From Saturnia japonica (Eukaryota; Arthropoda; Insecta; Lepidoptera; Saturniidae), in the NCBI GenBank assembly GCA_033032175.1, contig CM065312.1, positions 62,001 through 126,000 on the forward strand: a stretch of DNA of 64,000 nucleotides, written 5' to 3'. This document shows, piece by piece, positions 19,515 through 31,799 of the stretch; position 1 is the stretch's first letter; each line of letters opens with the position of its first letter. A program made the position numbers and the translations under genes. Below the pieces are notes generated by a model. That model did not search any database. It was not told where the DNA came from and saw only the letters and a program-made list of their open reading frames with translations.

Positions 19515-22500
19515 GTGCGACACCAGCTCCCGCGGGACACGGGCCGAGCTCGAGCGCACTTCCTACTCTCACTAAATCCCATCAAAAAGACATGTGACGC
19601 GTTACGACTCGCTGTGCAGCGGCGGGAGGGGGGGGGGGGACGCTGCGCAGCGCTGTGCAGTCCCACGCAGCTAATTTTTCAATAACTCTGTAGAAACATT
19701 GAGAACGGATAATTTCACTATAATGAGAATGAGTTTAGATTGTTTGTTTCGGAACGGTCGCGATCCCGGAGCCCGGGAGCCCGGAACCCGAGATGCATGT
19801 AACTCAATTTGTTTTATACACTAGTACACTGTGAAATAAAAGTGAAAAGTTTTAATATGGACTTATTATATTAAATTTAATAAAAGAAACTCACTTTCCT
19901 TCATTAACTCTACTAATATATAGAGTTTATTTCTGTAAATTCCTTTAGCGAAGACAATATCTTGCCAGGTCCTTGTGCCTCGTTGTATCCTCCCTTCCAC
20001 GATCTGAACAGTGCGCATATTTCTCGAAAAAAGTTGGCAATCCTATACTCAGTCCCTGTCCCGCAGCGCCGCGCTGCCCTCGCTGGATCCAGTGCCCCCT
20101 CGCTGGGTCCAGGGAGTCCCAGGCGGCTTCAGCATCAGTACATAGGAACCGGACACCTGTTGCTCTAAGTCTTAGGTTGTCTTACGTATGCTGTCGTGAT
20201 AAATTATACATATGTGGGAATAGTTTTAGTAAAAGACCCCAACCCACAAGCTAGCCACCTGGTCCGGCTTTGCCTATCACGTGATACTGGGATAATAGTT
20301 TCATGGCGGAACTTTTTATGCAACAAAAACATACCCGGAGAACTGTGGGTGTACACCACTGCCTAACCCTTAGGGAAATACGGGCGTGATTGTACGTTAT
20401 GTAACTTCATAGTTACGAAAAGGGCATTTGGCTCACGACGCGCAATTCATCATAGGTGCGGAGTACCGGCCAACCGACTGCGATCGGTTTTACTGTGGGG
20501 TATTTATTAGATCGCGTGTTATTTTGAATTTGTGATATCTTATACAATATTCGTTTAAATAAAAACTTTAAAGGATAATTTTAATCTACATTAAATGGCC
20601 GAGTTAAATAACAAACTCATCTGAATTAAGATTAATAGTGAATTACTGAGAATAGCTTCGCAAGTTACGTAATATTTTTATTATTATGTTGAAGATAAAA
20701 GTGGTTACTGTACGTCAACCTTAGAAGACAGACATTCGCCATCGAGGTCTTTTTATAGACTCTTTGAAGAATTACAATTCTTGAAAACGTTATTTTGATG
20801 TATTGCATATCTAAGGTCTAGCGCTGTATGAGCCGAGTAAGCATCCGAAAATCATTTTTTATCGACTTAGTTACATACCATTGAATTAGTTACTTAGTTA
20901 CATACCATTGAATTTTCTTGACTATGCAAAAAATGAATCGGAAAATATTGTTTATACAAACCTCCGTATTTTTTAAAATAAATTAAAGTGAAAACCGCAT
21001 TAAAATCCGTTGCGTAGGTAGTTTAAATGATCTAAGCGTACTTACTAAGCGTACTTAGGGGACACATAGACAGAGAGCGGGAAGCGACTTCATTTTATAC
21101 TATGTATTGATTGATAATAATTATGTATTTGTGTGACTGCTATATTATGTGATGAGGCACTGGTTAATATAAATATTTGGGATAAGTTAGAGAAAGGTGA
21201 CTGCGACGCGAAGCGAGGCTCCTCGTATTTAACATGAAACAGATTTACAGTTTTCACGTGTCAAATAGTACTGATGAATATGTAATTCATATAATATTAT
21301 GAAATTACATTAAAGGGAGCAACCATCCATGTGTTGTCACAGCAGTCACTCTCAGTCAGACACTGTGTCGCATCCTGGTCGGTATTATTTTACGTTATTA
21401 ATTATTTCATTATGGTCTGGATAATAATCTTACAAACGTGACTGACGCGAATGCAAATATAATCATATCTATAATACGTATAGGTAGGTACTATTGATAA
21501 ATTATAGAAACCGAATGTGTATTCTCTTGCCTAGTGCTTAGTATCTTCCCTTCTGTTCTGTCTCAGACGTGTTTCTATGCTCACTGCTAACTAGAATGTT
21601 AAGTTTAAAAAAAAAGTAATAGGTTGATGAGTTAGTTACTGTACATTGAAGAGTCAGTGTTTTAGTTTCCTCCTCATCACACGAGTTTGATCCAGGTGTA
21701 ATGTTAAAAACCATCGTTATGATTTCTTTTGCATTCCTACCCCATTTAAATATAGTACAATTAACAAAGTGACTTATAAACTAGGCACCAGCCTCTATCC
21801 TATACCCGGGAAGCGGGAACACCTAAGTATGATATAACAAAAACATTTTATCACAAGCATGTTAGGAGGACGTACAAGTGTTTTTTATAATTTAACTAGC
21901 GGTGTTCCCGCGGCTCCGCACGCGTTTGTCACTACACAGTAGCTATTTACATCTTGCATTATGTTTTACTCATATTGTTGATAGTTCTTGTGTACTCGAA
22001 TCTATTGAGGAATGACATGGAGTGTATTTCCCGTGTGGGTACAATTTTCACCAAAATAGGTTGAAAATTATTATTCCTTGATTCTCTCAACTATGATATG
22101 ATGTATGCTTCCCGTCTACAGAATATTTATCAGAATCGGTTGTGAATTTTTTTTTACTTTTTTACGATTTTAAAATTAATATTAACAATTATTATTGAAT
22201 CAATTAAAAAAAGACTTATACTTCCCGTGTACAAAATTTCATAAAAAATCGCTCAAGAATTAAAGATAATAATCTTTTTTTGGAAAAAATGAATTACGAT
22301 TTCAAAATGTAATATTCGGTAATAACGTTTAATAATAAAGTGTAACAATAGAACATTTTGATTTTATTATATTTTAACGCGGTGAGGCGGGAAGCGAGGA
22401 AAGTAGTTCAGGTGAGACAGATTTATTTGGTAGACAATTTCGATGCGCAGTACTAAACCGGTGTATCCCAACGTAGTAGACATGTGTAAGTACTGCGAGT

Positions 22501-25500
22501 CATGTATTACGCGTAATATGTCACGACCGCGTACTGTAACAGTACCTATAACCCAACAAAATTTAGCATGTCACATAACTCTAAACATGACGTTCCATAG
22601 CAAGAGGTTAAAGAATAGGTCCGTCGCGTTCTAAGTACTGTACGTAGGTACTGAAGTGTACTGTAATGTTTAAAATATTTCGAGTTATCGTTATTATCGA
22701 ATGATAACATTACTTTATCTCATAATCGCCCACCACTATTAGAAATATTTCCTAATCACTTAATGGTTAAGTTTGAAGGAAAATCAACTTTTTCAATAAA
22801 GCAGAATAAAGCTTGCGTTTTCATAACGCCGTGTCGTCACTCGTACAAGTAAACTATACAAATAGGCAATAATAAAAGGTCTATTTATGACATCAGAACA
22901 TTCAGTACAATAGCACATACGTAATTGTTAGCGGGCTATATGTATGCCTAAGCTTAATGCGTTATTTCAGACGGGTCATGTTTAGAGTACTGAGTACTGC
23001 TCTAATGCCAATATTACGCAGCACGAAATGTCATGCCATATGGCATTACTTCATAGAGTACTGTTTTGCGCATGTCTACAACGTAGGTGGAAGTACACAA
23101 GCACAGTACTGAATAACTAATACTACGACACTAAAACGTCTCAACAAGGGTGAAAGCGCATAGCGTGCGTGGTACTAGGCCCTAGCAGATATACTAAGAA
23201 TGCTCGATCACTTTTGGCACAGTTGCTCAGGTCACTATTTTATGTCGACATAACGATAGCGCCATCTAATCTACTAGTAGCGCCATCTTTTGGTGATTAG
23301 GCGATAATTCAAACTTTACGAGTTGCAGAAATCGCATAGTGACATCTAGTGATGAATATTAAATGTTGGTGGCGTTACAATATTCATTTATTCTCATTAT
23401 TTCCAGTGAATAATGTATTTATATAACTCTATGTAGTAGGTACTTATATCTTTAGTGTAATTTAATAAAAATCTTAATTGGTCAAAAACACCAAACAAAG
23501 ACGTGTATCCTAGAAATGCAGACAAAGTAGATATTATTACTTATTTAAACATTTTAAAATAACATTAAAATCTACCTAAATATATATAGTATGTTTAAAA
23601 AGCACAATAACATCCCAGATTTAAATCTATACATATAAAGCTGAAGAGTTTGTTTGTTTGAACACGCTAATGTCAGGAACTACTGGTTCCAATGAAAAAA
23701 TACTTTAAGTGTTAGATAGATCATTTAACGAGGAAGGCTATAGGCTATGTAACATCACGCTACGACCAATAGGTGCGGAGCATCAATGAAAAATGTGAGA
23801 GCTTCCATTGCGTGCGCTGCGTAAAGGGTTAAATTTACGCAACAATGACGTATGACGAAATTGTTATCTTCAAAAGTTAAAAAAAGTCCGCGATAACATA
23901 ATATGTGTACCTTTTAAATTTGTCACAATATAAACTTTTTTATGGTAATAAAATTTGTTCTAAAATAATGCATTATTTGCGAAAATGTTTTTGTAAACAT
24001 GGTATTAATCCTTATCGAAATAAATACATTATTCATCACAACTATTTAATTTAGAACAAAATTGCCCTTTCCATCAACTGACTTCAATAAATATCTTAGG
24101 AAATGTCACAGTTTTAAAATAACTCCGCAGCAAATTTTATAAAGTTTCAGCTCCTTTAATAAAACTGTATTATGACTTTATGACAGATCGCAATGAAATT
24201 AAACAATAGGTACCATTTGCTATATCTTCGAATAGCTATGTTTATAACAAACATCTTTATATGTATGAAAAACAATGATAAAAAACATCGAGTTTAATTA
24301 AAATTATGCATTAATTTAAACCGTTAATATCCAGTGAATAATGGCGCATTGTACTCTCTATTAAGTAAATTATTGATAACGTAAAAAAACTCCAAAGAAC
24401 AGACATATACATACTTTCCTTTTTTATATATACACAATTTAAGCGCAAATGTATCGCTCATGTTGCTACAGACCATAAATTACAAAGATATAAAATTTAA
24501 TGAAATCGGTCCAGTTGTGTGTCTGCGTGATTGGCGTACAAATTACTCGAAATGATTTCTGTATTTGATTCGAAGTCCCTCTGTGGTCACTTTTCTCAAA
24601 TAACTTTAATAAACCAACTCTGTATTGTTATATATATATTATCGTCCCAATATTGAATTGAATTTATATCTGCATGAGAGTGGAGTGTCTGAGAGCGGGC
24701 GATGGTTGTGTGCACAGGTACCCGGCACCGAAGGACGCGACCCACAAGGTGCGCGGCCGCAGCGACCTGGTGGAGCTCATGTGCGGCGCGGGCGCTGTCG
24801 ACCCCGAGTTGCTCACCGTCAAGACTTTCTACTTCTTCTTCTACTCGGCGTTCGGTTCACTGTTCCCTCTGATGGGTGTCTACTTCAAACAGATGGGCAT
24901 GAACGCGGGCCAGTGCGGCTTGCTCATCGGTACGCGGCCCTTTGTCGAATTCCTTTCCGCACCGTTCTGGGGCGGGCTGGCAGACCGTTGGCGCAAGGGC
25001 CGCACGCTGCTGCTGGCCTCACTCGGAGCCTGGATCCTGTTCACTCTGCCGCTGAGTTGGGTGCAGCCGGCGCCAGTTGCCTGCGTGCAGCCACTGAACG
25101 CGACAGCCTACAACCTTACAGCGCCCAGGTACGACGACGAGTGGGGTGCGCCGCCCCGAGCATTCCGCGGTCCCTCTGCCTCCTCCGGAGGCTCTCCGCT
25201 GCCCGTCAGCGACGCGCTTAACTACGATCCGGGCGTCAACTCAGACTGGGTCAGCCCGCTGCATTCCTTCATCGTGTATCGCACGGGCAACATTCAGAAA
25301 ACTTTCTTCCTGCTGCTGCTGCTTGTCGTGATCGGCGAATTTTTCAGCGCGCCCGCCATCACTCTTGCTGACTCCGCAGTCATCACGCTGCTTGGGGAGG
25401 ACGCTGACAGGTAAGCTGGCTCCGTATCGACTTGCGCTGTGTTGCCATACGGCCGCCACGGCCACCCTCACTAGTGCGTGTGTGCAGGTACGGGCACCAG

Positions 25501-28500
25501 CGCATGTTCGGCTCGCTCGGTTGGGGTCTAGCTATGTTCTTCGTGGGCATCGCGCTCGACCACAGCACCGCATTCAGCTCACACCCGTGCGGCGGACCGC
25601 AACGCTACGAAAAGAACTACACGATCTGTTTCGCTACTTTCTCCGTGCTGATGGGCGCTGCGCTCATCACCGCTACCCAGGTACTAGTCCGAGACCAGCT
25701 CTTCCGATTAATGTCTTCGCGTGACTCACCCGATTCTGCTGTACAGATCCGGTTCAAGTACGAGTTCGTGAATGAGGAACTGACAGAGCCGCCTCCACCA
25801 GCTGAGCCGACCCACGAGGAGAAGCTTCAGCAGCAGCTCGCACAGCAGTTGCAGTTGCCCGGGCTGGACACCAGTGCACCCTCGCCCCGCCAGCCCGACC
25901 TCGAGCACGCAAAGGTACTGCGTGCGTGCGGGGTCGCTCACTTATCGCGCTGATCACTCTGGTCACGCTGGTACTGAGCTGTAGTGATGAATCGCAGGTG
26001 TTCGCGCAGACGACGCGTGAGATGCCGGAGTGGGTGACAGTACTGAGGCAGTTCCAGAACGTGAAGGCGGCTTCATTCCTCTTCGTGGCCTGGTTCATGG
26101 GCTTCGGCATCGGGCTCATATTTACCTTCTTGTTTTGGCACTTACAGGTTCGCAAAAAATACGTGCTATATATGTACATGGACACAGTCTAAGACTCTCT
26201 TACTCCGAAAGATCTGTTGTTATTTTGAGTTTTTAATTATCTAAAGCAGAGTAGCCAATTGTTTTATTTAATCAAGTTATCATCATCTACTTATTACTAT
26301 AGGCTAGTAGATGGTAAGGCACGGCGATACGCGGCGCCAGGTTGATATTTATCTTAAGACTATCGTATTAACAAGTTTCTGATATTCAGCTTGTTTTCGT
26401 TATCTAGTAAGTAGTGAGGTAGCTACAGTTGGCAGTTTAAAAAAATGAAAAAGAAGAGTAGACAAGTGTTACTTTTCAGTAAACGAAGGGCTTTTGGTTA
26501 AAAAGGAAGACATGATGTCTACCTAGTTTAGGCAAAAGATCATCTTTCTATGAATTTGAAAAAAAGGAAGTCGAACCGTTCGTGCTTTACCAGTCGTCCC
26601 ACGTCGTGCGTGCTTCGGAGTCAGAATCCAAAAGGTATCGTGTCGCGCGAGATATTACAAATATAAGGTCCATTCGGTAGACGAGGGAGGATGGAAGGAT
26701 GGTTTGTGGAGAAGTGGATATGTGTGTGTGGATCCAAGAAGAGTCATTTTTGTTAGGTAATACAGTTAGACCAAGATAATATAATATTGTCAACGTTCTG
26801 CATAAAATAGTGATTATTGTTCCAAAGCGAAAACGATAGCTAGGACCCAGCAGTCCAAGTTAATTTAGTGCCTCGGTGAATAATTGAAAATCTTTTATAA
26901 ACTACTAAAAGTGTTGTTGGGTACGCGTCACTTCCCTTCTGCGTGAGGGAGGGGGGGGTGTGACGTTTCCCCGGTTTGGACGGGCGTTTTGTTCCGCCGG
27001 ATGCCCGTCTCGTAGACGCCGTACGGATGCCAGTGGGACGCGATGTTAGTAGTGAGGGGGTCCGGGGGGTGCAATAATGCACGACCGCTTGAGGTGCCGG
27101 GTCTTCAATGAAAGTCGATATCTTGTTTGTTGATTGTTCGCAGGACGACCAAAGCTTTCTTCTTGTTGTTACTTTTACTTGTAGACTCGTTGAATTGCAC
27201 CGTGCCCAATACGGCCCCTCTTCGAGCTTAAGTAGTTCGAGGAATGACCGTAAAGAGAGCCCCGTTTCGTTTCGTGTTTTAACTTTGTTTTAATTTCAGT
27301 TTTCGCTTTGGTTGCCCTGTTAATCTCTCTATATTTCTGTCATTATATATCTTATGTACATATGTCATATATCAAAATGTTCCTCTTTGAATTACCTATC
27401 CATTACATATTTACTTATAATATATATCAAATATATATTCCGTATATAAGCCAAAAACAATGTAATTTACGGGCGGCATCACTGTTTTCCGTTCGTAAAA
27501 TCTCTATAATATTCGATATACTTACTTTATTGGCTTACTCTATGCGTTAATCTATTCTATATTAGTTCTATTTTCACATATGTGACACACAATACATAAT
27601 CGTTTATATACATCTTAATATATAACATGCAACTTATAGTGTAGCGTAGTCACTAACATTTCTCTATAATATTGTCTGTATCAATCTATTTTCTCGTAAC
27701 ACATAGTACATAGCACGTAAACACAGTAATATCACATAAGACACGAAAACAACTGTTCTGTCGCCAACAAGTGTCAAACGGTTACATAGAAACCAGTACA
27801 GATAGTTATGGTTAGTTAGAACAAAAATCATAAAGAATATCAAAAAAATATTATATTCCCTTCATAATTTAAGGTTGGGATGAAATCAAAGGTATGACGA
27901 ATGATGGATCAACAAGTACACTGCTGGAGTAGGTGTCTATTCATGAAAAATAAATAGTAGAAGTTTTTTTCATTACTATTACAGGTTGATAAGCACACAT
28001 GGATAAATGTATGTAGGGTATTGTGCATAAATGAAACGGTATAACGGCATCTGGCAGACGGCCGCGGCAGTTCTGATCACTTGCTATCCGCCATGTAGAG
28101 CAGTCATTAAGTAGACACACGCAACCGGTGATTCAACGTTTAATTTACCTCGTCTAAAGCAGTACTTAAACTGTTGAACCTGGCCATGATCCTGTAGCCT
28201 TGCAGTTTCCTTGAAGGCTTGCAATGTCGTTACCTCCAACGCCATTTTGCATAGTTGACTACTTAGTCCTTCTACTGACCCTCGTTGTCATTTGCGCCAT
28301 GTTGGCGGTCACGGTTTCGATCTCGTAGAAGCTGTTGCTCTAGATATTGCTGCCTTTTACTCAAATCTGTGTATTTTAAATAGCATTAATTTATTTAACT
28401 TTATGGTAAGTACTCCCGGATCTATTTATGGCGAACTGTGTAAGGCACATGACGCGGCGTCACACACTCGACAAGTTCGTTCACTGGTCGCATCACGGCG

Positions 28501-29464
28501 GGCGCAGTGTGTGGCGCTGCGGGGTGAGTGCCTGTCCGCTGTAACCGTGTGTCTCGTGGCTGTGACAGGACATCGGCGGCTCCCCGACCCTGTTCGGCGT
28601 TGCGTCCGTCATCAACCATATCTCCGAGATCTTCGCGTACTTCTTCAGCTTCAAGCTAATCACGCAGATGGGACACGTAAAGGTAAGTACAGTGTGGGCA
28701 GTAGAATCGTTCGGTCTCACCGAGCGGTGAGCTGAGCGTGCCAATCGGAATCACTGGCAGGTGCTGTGCCTCGGGTTGGTCGGCAACGTGGTCCGGTTTC
28801 TGTACATCGCATGGTTGCCGGACCCCTGGTGGGTGTTGCCTTTCGAGTTCGTGCAGGGCGTGACTCACGCCGCCGTGTGGGCCGCCTGCTGCTCGTACAT
28901 CGCGCACGGCGCCCCGGCCGGCCTGCGCTCCTCGGCGCAGGGCGTACTTCAGGGCCTGCACCATGGGCTCGGCCGAGGCTGCGGCGCCGTGCTCGGCGGC
29001 ATTGCCGTCGCCAAGTGGGGTACGACGCGCACCTTCGCCGGCTACGGGCTACTCTGCACCGTCGTGCTGGCCGCCTTCGCTTTCATCAACTTCCGCGGCG
29101 GCGCGGAGTGTAGTGCAGAGGCTGGTGCGACTGCTGCTGAAGAGCAGGCACGGGCGCTGGCCGAGGCGGGAGTGCTCGCACCGCACGGCGTGCCTTCCAA
29201 CCCGTTGCCCCGGGCGCTCTCCTCTACGCGGCTCGCTGACCTAGCTCACCATGACTCCTACGGTGCCACGCAGGTGAGTGCATGCCCTGCGCCCAAGTAC
29301 TACAGCAATGCTCGCTCCGTGCTCACACCGCCGCGCCCATCTGTTCACAGAGCTACGCAGGAGCAGACAGCCTGAATGTGCCGGGTCAAGCGGGACAGAC
29401 GCGCCTCACCAATCCGTTCATCGCGGAGCAGCAAGGTGGGCAAGGCGGATCCCTCCAAAGATAA
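19423..29464 (+). CDS. MFSD6: Major facilitator superfamily domain-containing protein 6 (MFSD6-like), 8 exons, 678 aa
   Basis: A multi-pass membrane protein of the major facilitator fold; no transport substrate can be read from the sequence. Exons: 19423-19514, 24718-25410, 25488-25680, 25747-25914, 25998-26147, 28569-28682, 28761-29273, 29351-29464; together 2037 bp in one frame. The N terminus is Pro/Gly/Ala-rich (about 1-40). TM1 starts after 'ELLTVKTFYFFFYSAFGSLF'; the MFS motif-A-like loop 'GGLADRWRKGR' is at about 116-126. A long loop with N-glycosylation-type NAT/NLT follows. The second half carries 'MFGSLGWGLAMFF', 'FGVASVINHISEIFAYFF' and 'QGLHHGLGRGCGAVLGG', all typical of MFSD6. 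The C-terminal tail is Gly/Gln-rich. The start codon was chosen because exon 1 ends in phase 2 and joins exon 2 exactly, and lies in the CpG block. The first intron (5.2 kb) is full of repeats. Confidence 0.93.
20340..21108 (+). repeat. Dispersed repeat, copy 2 (see 15885-16551)
   Basis: Matches copy 1 in order and orientation from 'aactgtgggtgtac' to 'gggaagcgacttcattttat' and 'actatgtat'. Some SINE-like similarity ('cctatcacgtgatactggga') extends upstream to about 20260. It lies in MFSD6 intron 1. Confidence 0.75.
21109..21893 (+). other. MFSD6 intron 1, unassigned part
   Basis: No coding potential. A segment near 21735-21800 has weak resemblance to the SINE 5' region; otherwise nothing was recognised. 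Confidence 0.4.
21894..22335 (+). repeat. Dispersed lepidopteran repeat, copy 2 (see 3434-3960)
   Basis: Starts 'aactagcggtgttcccgcgg' and follows copy 1 through 'tcattttactc..attgttgata' and 'cttcccgtgtacaaaatttc' with many differences. Same orientation as copy 1. Confidence 0.65.
22477..23078 (+). mobile_element. Non-autonomous hAT deletion derivative (602 bp)
   Basis: Terminal inverted repeats 'tagacatg...catgtcta' are flanked by a perfect 8-bp target duplication 'caacgtag' (22469-22476 and 23079-23086). Both ends match the ends of the 3382-bp hAT element at 9755-13136 in reverse orientation: 22477 to about 22668 corresponds to the right end and about 22669-23078 to the left end. The transposase gene between them is missing. 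The short open frame 22443-22634 is only terminal-repeat sequence that occurs in the full element as well. Confidence 0.95.
23087..24717 (+). other. MFSD6 intron 1, last part
   Basis: Near 23625-23790 lies a familiar lepidopteran repeat phrase ('gctgaagagtttgtttgttt', 'caggaactactggttccaat'). The remainder is AT-rich without recognised content. Confidence 0.45.
24718..25410 (+). CDS. MFSD6: MFSD6 exon 2
   Basis: The largest exon (231 residues) covers the first membrane segments: 'FYFFFYSAFGSLFPLMGVYF', 'GLLIGTRPFVEFLSAPFWGG', the motif-A-like 'LADRWRKGR' and the following helix. A long luminal or extracellular loop follows. It ends with 'LADSAVITLLGEDADR'. Acceptor 'gtgcacag', donor gtaagc in phase 2. 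Confidence 0.93.
25488..25680 (+). CDS. MFSD6: MFSD6 exon 3
   Basis: Encodes 'YGHQRMFGSLGWGLAMFFVG' and then an extracytosolic loop with CGG and a membrane segment ending 'LMGAALITATQ'. The 66-bp intron that follows is in phase 0 and has no stop codon. Confidence 0.92.
25747..25914 (+). CDS. MFSD6: MFSD6 exon 4: central cytosolic loop
   Basis: 56 residues starting 'IRFKYEFVNEELTEPPPPAE'. The loop is Pro/Gln/Glu-rich, as expected for the long loop between the two six-helix halves. Phase 0 on both sides. Confidence 0.88.
25998..26147 (+). CDS. MFSD6: MFSD6 exon 5
   Basis: Encodes 'VFAQTTREMPEWVTVLRQFQ' and then 'NVKAASFLFVAWFMGFGIGL' and 'IFTFLFWHLQ'. The donor gttcgc is weak; reading on would add 14 residues and stop. 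The join to exon 6 ('HLQ'+'DIGGSPTLFG') matches the family. Confidence 0.9.
26148..28568 (+). other. MFSD6 intron 5 (2.4 kb)
   Basis: Two stretches look like old repeat DNA but were not identified: 26580-27290 (GC-richer, with minus-strand open frames of 68 and 80 codons) and 28020-28330 (a reversed non-AT-rich block). The middle, 27300-27850, is very AT-rich. Confidence 0.45.
28569..28682 (+). CDS. MFSD6: MFSD6 exon 6
   Basis: Encodes 38 residues, 'DIGGSPTLFGVASVINHISE' then 'IFAYFFSFKLITQMGHVK', one of the best conserved parts of MFSD6. Acceptor 'tgtgacag', donor gtaagt. Confidence 0.95.
28761..29273 (+). CDS. MFSD6: MFSD6 exon 7
   Basis: 171 residues with the last membrane segments: 'VLCLGLVGNVVRFLYIAWLP', 'FEFVQGVTHAAVWAACCSYI', 'QGLHHGLGRGCGAVLGG' and 'LLCTVVLAAFAFINF'. 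A hydrophilic Ala/Glu-rich start of the C-terminal tail follows. Confidence 0.94.
29351..29464 (+). CDS. MFSD6: MFSD6 exon 8 with stop codon
   Basis: Encodes the last 37 residues ('SYAGADSLNVPGQAGQTRLT', ending 'GGQGGSLQR') and TAA at 29462-29464. Acceptor 'ttcacag', phase 0. Confidence 0.88.
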   Translation, partial: SYAGADSLNVPGQAGQTRLTNPFIAEQQGGQGGSLQR

Positions 29465-30003
29465 GCAGTGTGCATGGCCGCACCCCTGAGGTTCGTCATG
29501 ACAGCTCTCTCATGATGTTCTCATCGTGAATTCCGCTTAATGACTCGATGTTTGGCAACAAGTTGGGTGCAGTGACTCAGCCCGGTGCCGTGCTTAAGGT
29601 TCCCGCTGTCGCCGCTAATGTACTACCGCAATCACCGAGTAGGCGACACCGCGCCCGGCCGCAGCACCGAACGCCGGGAGTTGGATTGCGTCGCCAGTGT
29701 TTCTGTGTTTTGTTAATATTGTAGATATTACATGTGTATTATAGTTATATATGAATATGTATTATACATACGTTTGTTGTAAAGATAAAATTCAGGGCCG
29801 CCGGAGGAGTTCCGCCCCGCGCCCTCTCACCAGTTATATATTTTTGCACTGTGTCTTTGCTAGTAGTAAGGTGCGGTTGTGTTTCACGGCCATGCCACTC
29901 CCGCCCCCACCCCTCCAACTACCATCTCCCCAGACGCTGCACTAAGCAACGGGAGCGAAGAGGACGGGAGACAAAGTTTCAATTCAAATATATAATTAAT
30001 AAA
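29465..30003 (+). other. Probable MFSD6 3' UTR with poly(A) signal
   Basis: No coding frame. AATAAA lies at 29998-30003, and a second 'taataaata' near 30045. The UTR end is inferred from these signals only. Confidence 0.5.
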
Positions 30004-30056
30004 TGTTGAACAATTAACGTATTTTTGTTATAAATACTAACCTGTTAATAAATATA

Positions 30057-30102
30057 ATGTGTGTGCAGTGTGTGCGTGTGTGTGTGTGCGTGTGTGTGTG
30101 AC
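30057..30102 (+). repeat. (TG)n microsatellite
   Basis: About 20 imperfect TG dinucleotides with a few TGCG interruptions. Confidence 0.95.
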
Positions 30103-30103
30103 A

Positions 30104-31799
30104 GCCCGACACAGTAATGTTACGATGTGTCTCTGCGCTAAAATCAAAAACAAAAAAATCTTTATTCAATTCAGACCCTAAGAAGGCACCTATAAACATC
30201 AAAAGTTCGGAAAAATGTCCGTCATCGAGAAGAACCGTTAAGAAACTGGATTGGGTTTTTATTCCAGCTATACAACGCTCGGTACTCGTACACTCTGTTG
30301 TACTATATAATGTGCAGGTATAATGATTGCGATATTATAGATTGAACATTCCGTAAACGTGCATATCTCTGGAAATGTTAACCTTGAATGTTACTAAAAC
30401 AACTTTATATCATATCGTATGAAAATCCCAATAACTAAAACTAGCAAACTAGCAATTCGAGAAATGGGTCACGGTGCGGCATAACGAGGCCTACGCGACA
30501 CTACGCGGCACTACACGGCACTACGCGGCACTACACTCTATCTATCTGATTGTCCTAATACAAATTACTAAATGCAGCGACCTCTTACAAATAACCTGTC
30601 TAAGTCTTCAATGTCGTGAATAGTAAATCTCTGCTCCAGGGAGTCTCGTACGGCATACCTCCGTCCCTGGTACCTTCGATAAAGAGTTCGCGAAATTGCG
30701 GCGATATTATATGCGGGAGCGCAGGGTGCGTGAGAAAAGTAAAAAAGGTTTGACCACCGTGAAAGCGCGTGACGTAACAGTATATGTCTCGAGTCGGGAG
30801 GGGGTGCCGGGTGGGAGGTGATAGATAGGTGATGTTACCACTATCAGTTATTTTTTTCCTAGAATTATAAGGAGTGCTCCACTCTGACCCAGAATTAAGT
30901 AATGAGTGATTGGTCAATCAAGTGGAGTAGGTAGTAAATAAACTGTAGATCCATCAATTAATTGATGTAGGTATATAAATGTCGATGTGGTACACCCGGT
31001 ACATGCCTTGTCTTCGCTTTGTATTGCTTGAAAACTAAGGCTCTGCGATATCTTGCAGCGCAAATGTGCCAACATTTTGTCATATAAAAATTGTTAAGTA
31101 TTTTGTCAGATTCTCTAAGGAAACTGACTCCAACGTAATTTCACTCCCCTTCTCTATCATTAGTTTAGCTGCAGCCCCCCCCCCCCCTCCCCCCGCTTTG
31201 ATACCGTGTCGACGTCTGTGCCTAGTGCAGAACAAAGAGGTTGTGAAGAGCACTTGCATTCACATATCTACTAGCATTATATGCAGTAAAACGTACTGAA
31301 AATATTTGGGAAATATAAGTAATAGTAGTTATGTCTTTAATTATCAATATTTCGACATATCTAACTGTTGGAAATGTAAATATTAAATATAGGCAGGTGA
31401 AGACATGAGCTTTACGTTGTTTTGCACTTGTTAATAAATTTTCTTCTAAAAGGTAGGTAGGAACAAAATTTTCAAAGCAGTCATGAGGTAGTCCCACAGA
31501 AGTGAAAACTTACAACTATAAACATTTTTCCTAAACTTTAATTGATAGAATTAATAATAATAATAGAAAAGTAACTACAAATATAATTTGAAATAAGAAA
31601 TACTAACTTTGTAAAATATAATTGTGTAACATAAGAAATTATTTTTTGATAATCGTTAAGACGTCACGATGGACTATGTCGATGACGACTTACATGAATT
31701 TACTCTGTATCCAAGTCTTCCTATAGAAGTTTTCACTTCAAAATTTGTACGACCGGCGCGGCGTTCGCTCTATAGTTTAATAACTTGTAAACCTACCGC
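30104..31799. other. Intergenic stretch between MFSD6 and LINE debris
   Basis: Contains an 11-bp tandem repeat at 30491-30535 (about four units of the type cactacgcggc) and a C-run near 31170. A minus-strand frame at 30600-30917 (105 codons) has no recognisable similarity and no splice context, so it is not called. Confidence 0.5.

Noticed and set aside
19161..19685. Several 70-174 codon frames around the CpG block
   Set aside because: Only the frame of MFSD6 exon 1 joins a conserved downstream exon in phase; the others are shadows of the GC-rich promoter.
22443..22634. 63-codon frame shared with 12979-13278 on the other strand
   Set aside because: The shared peptide is just the subterminal sequence of the hAT element and its derivative, not a conserved protein.
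28430..28524. Possible extra MFSD6 exon before exon 6
   Set aside because: The family joins HLQ directly to DIGG, and the segment would add a stretch that breaks this and has no good acceptor.
30600..30917. 105-codon minus-strand frame
   Set aside because: No recognisable similarity, no splice or promoter context, and ordinary composition; length alone is not enough.
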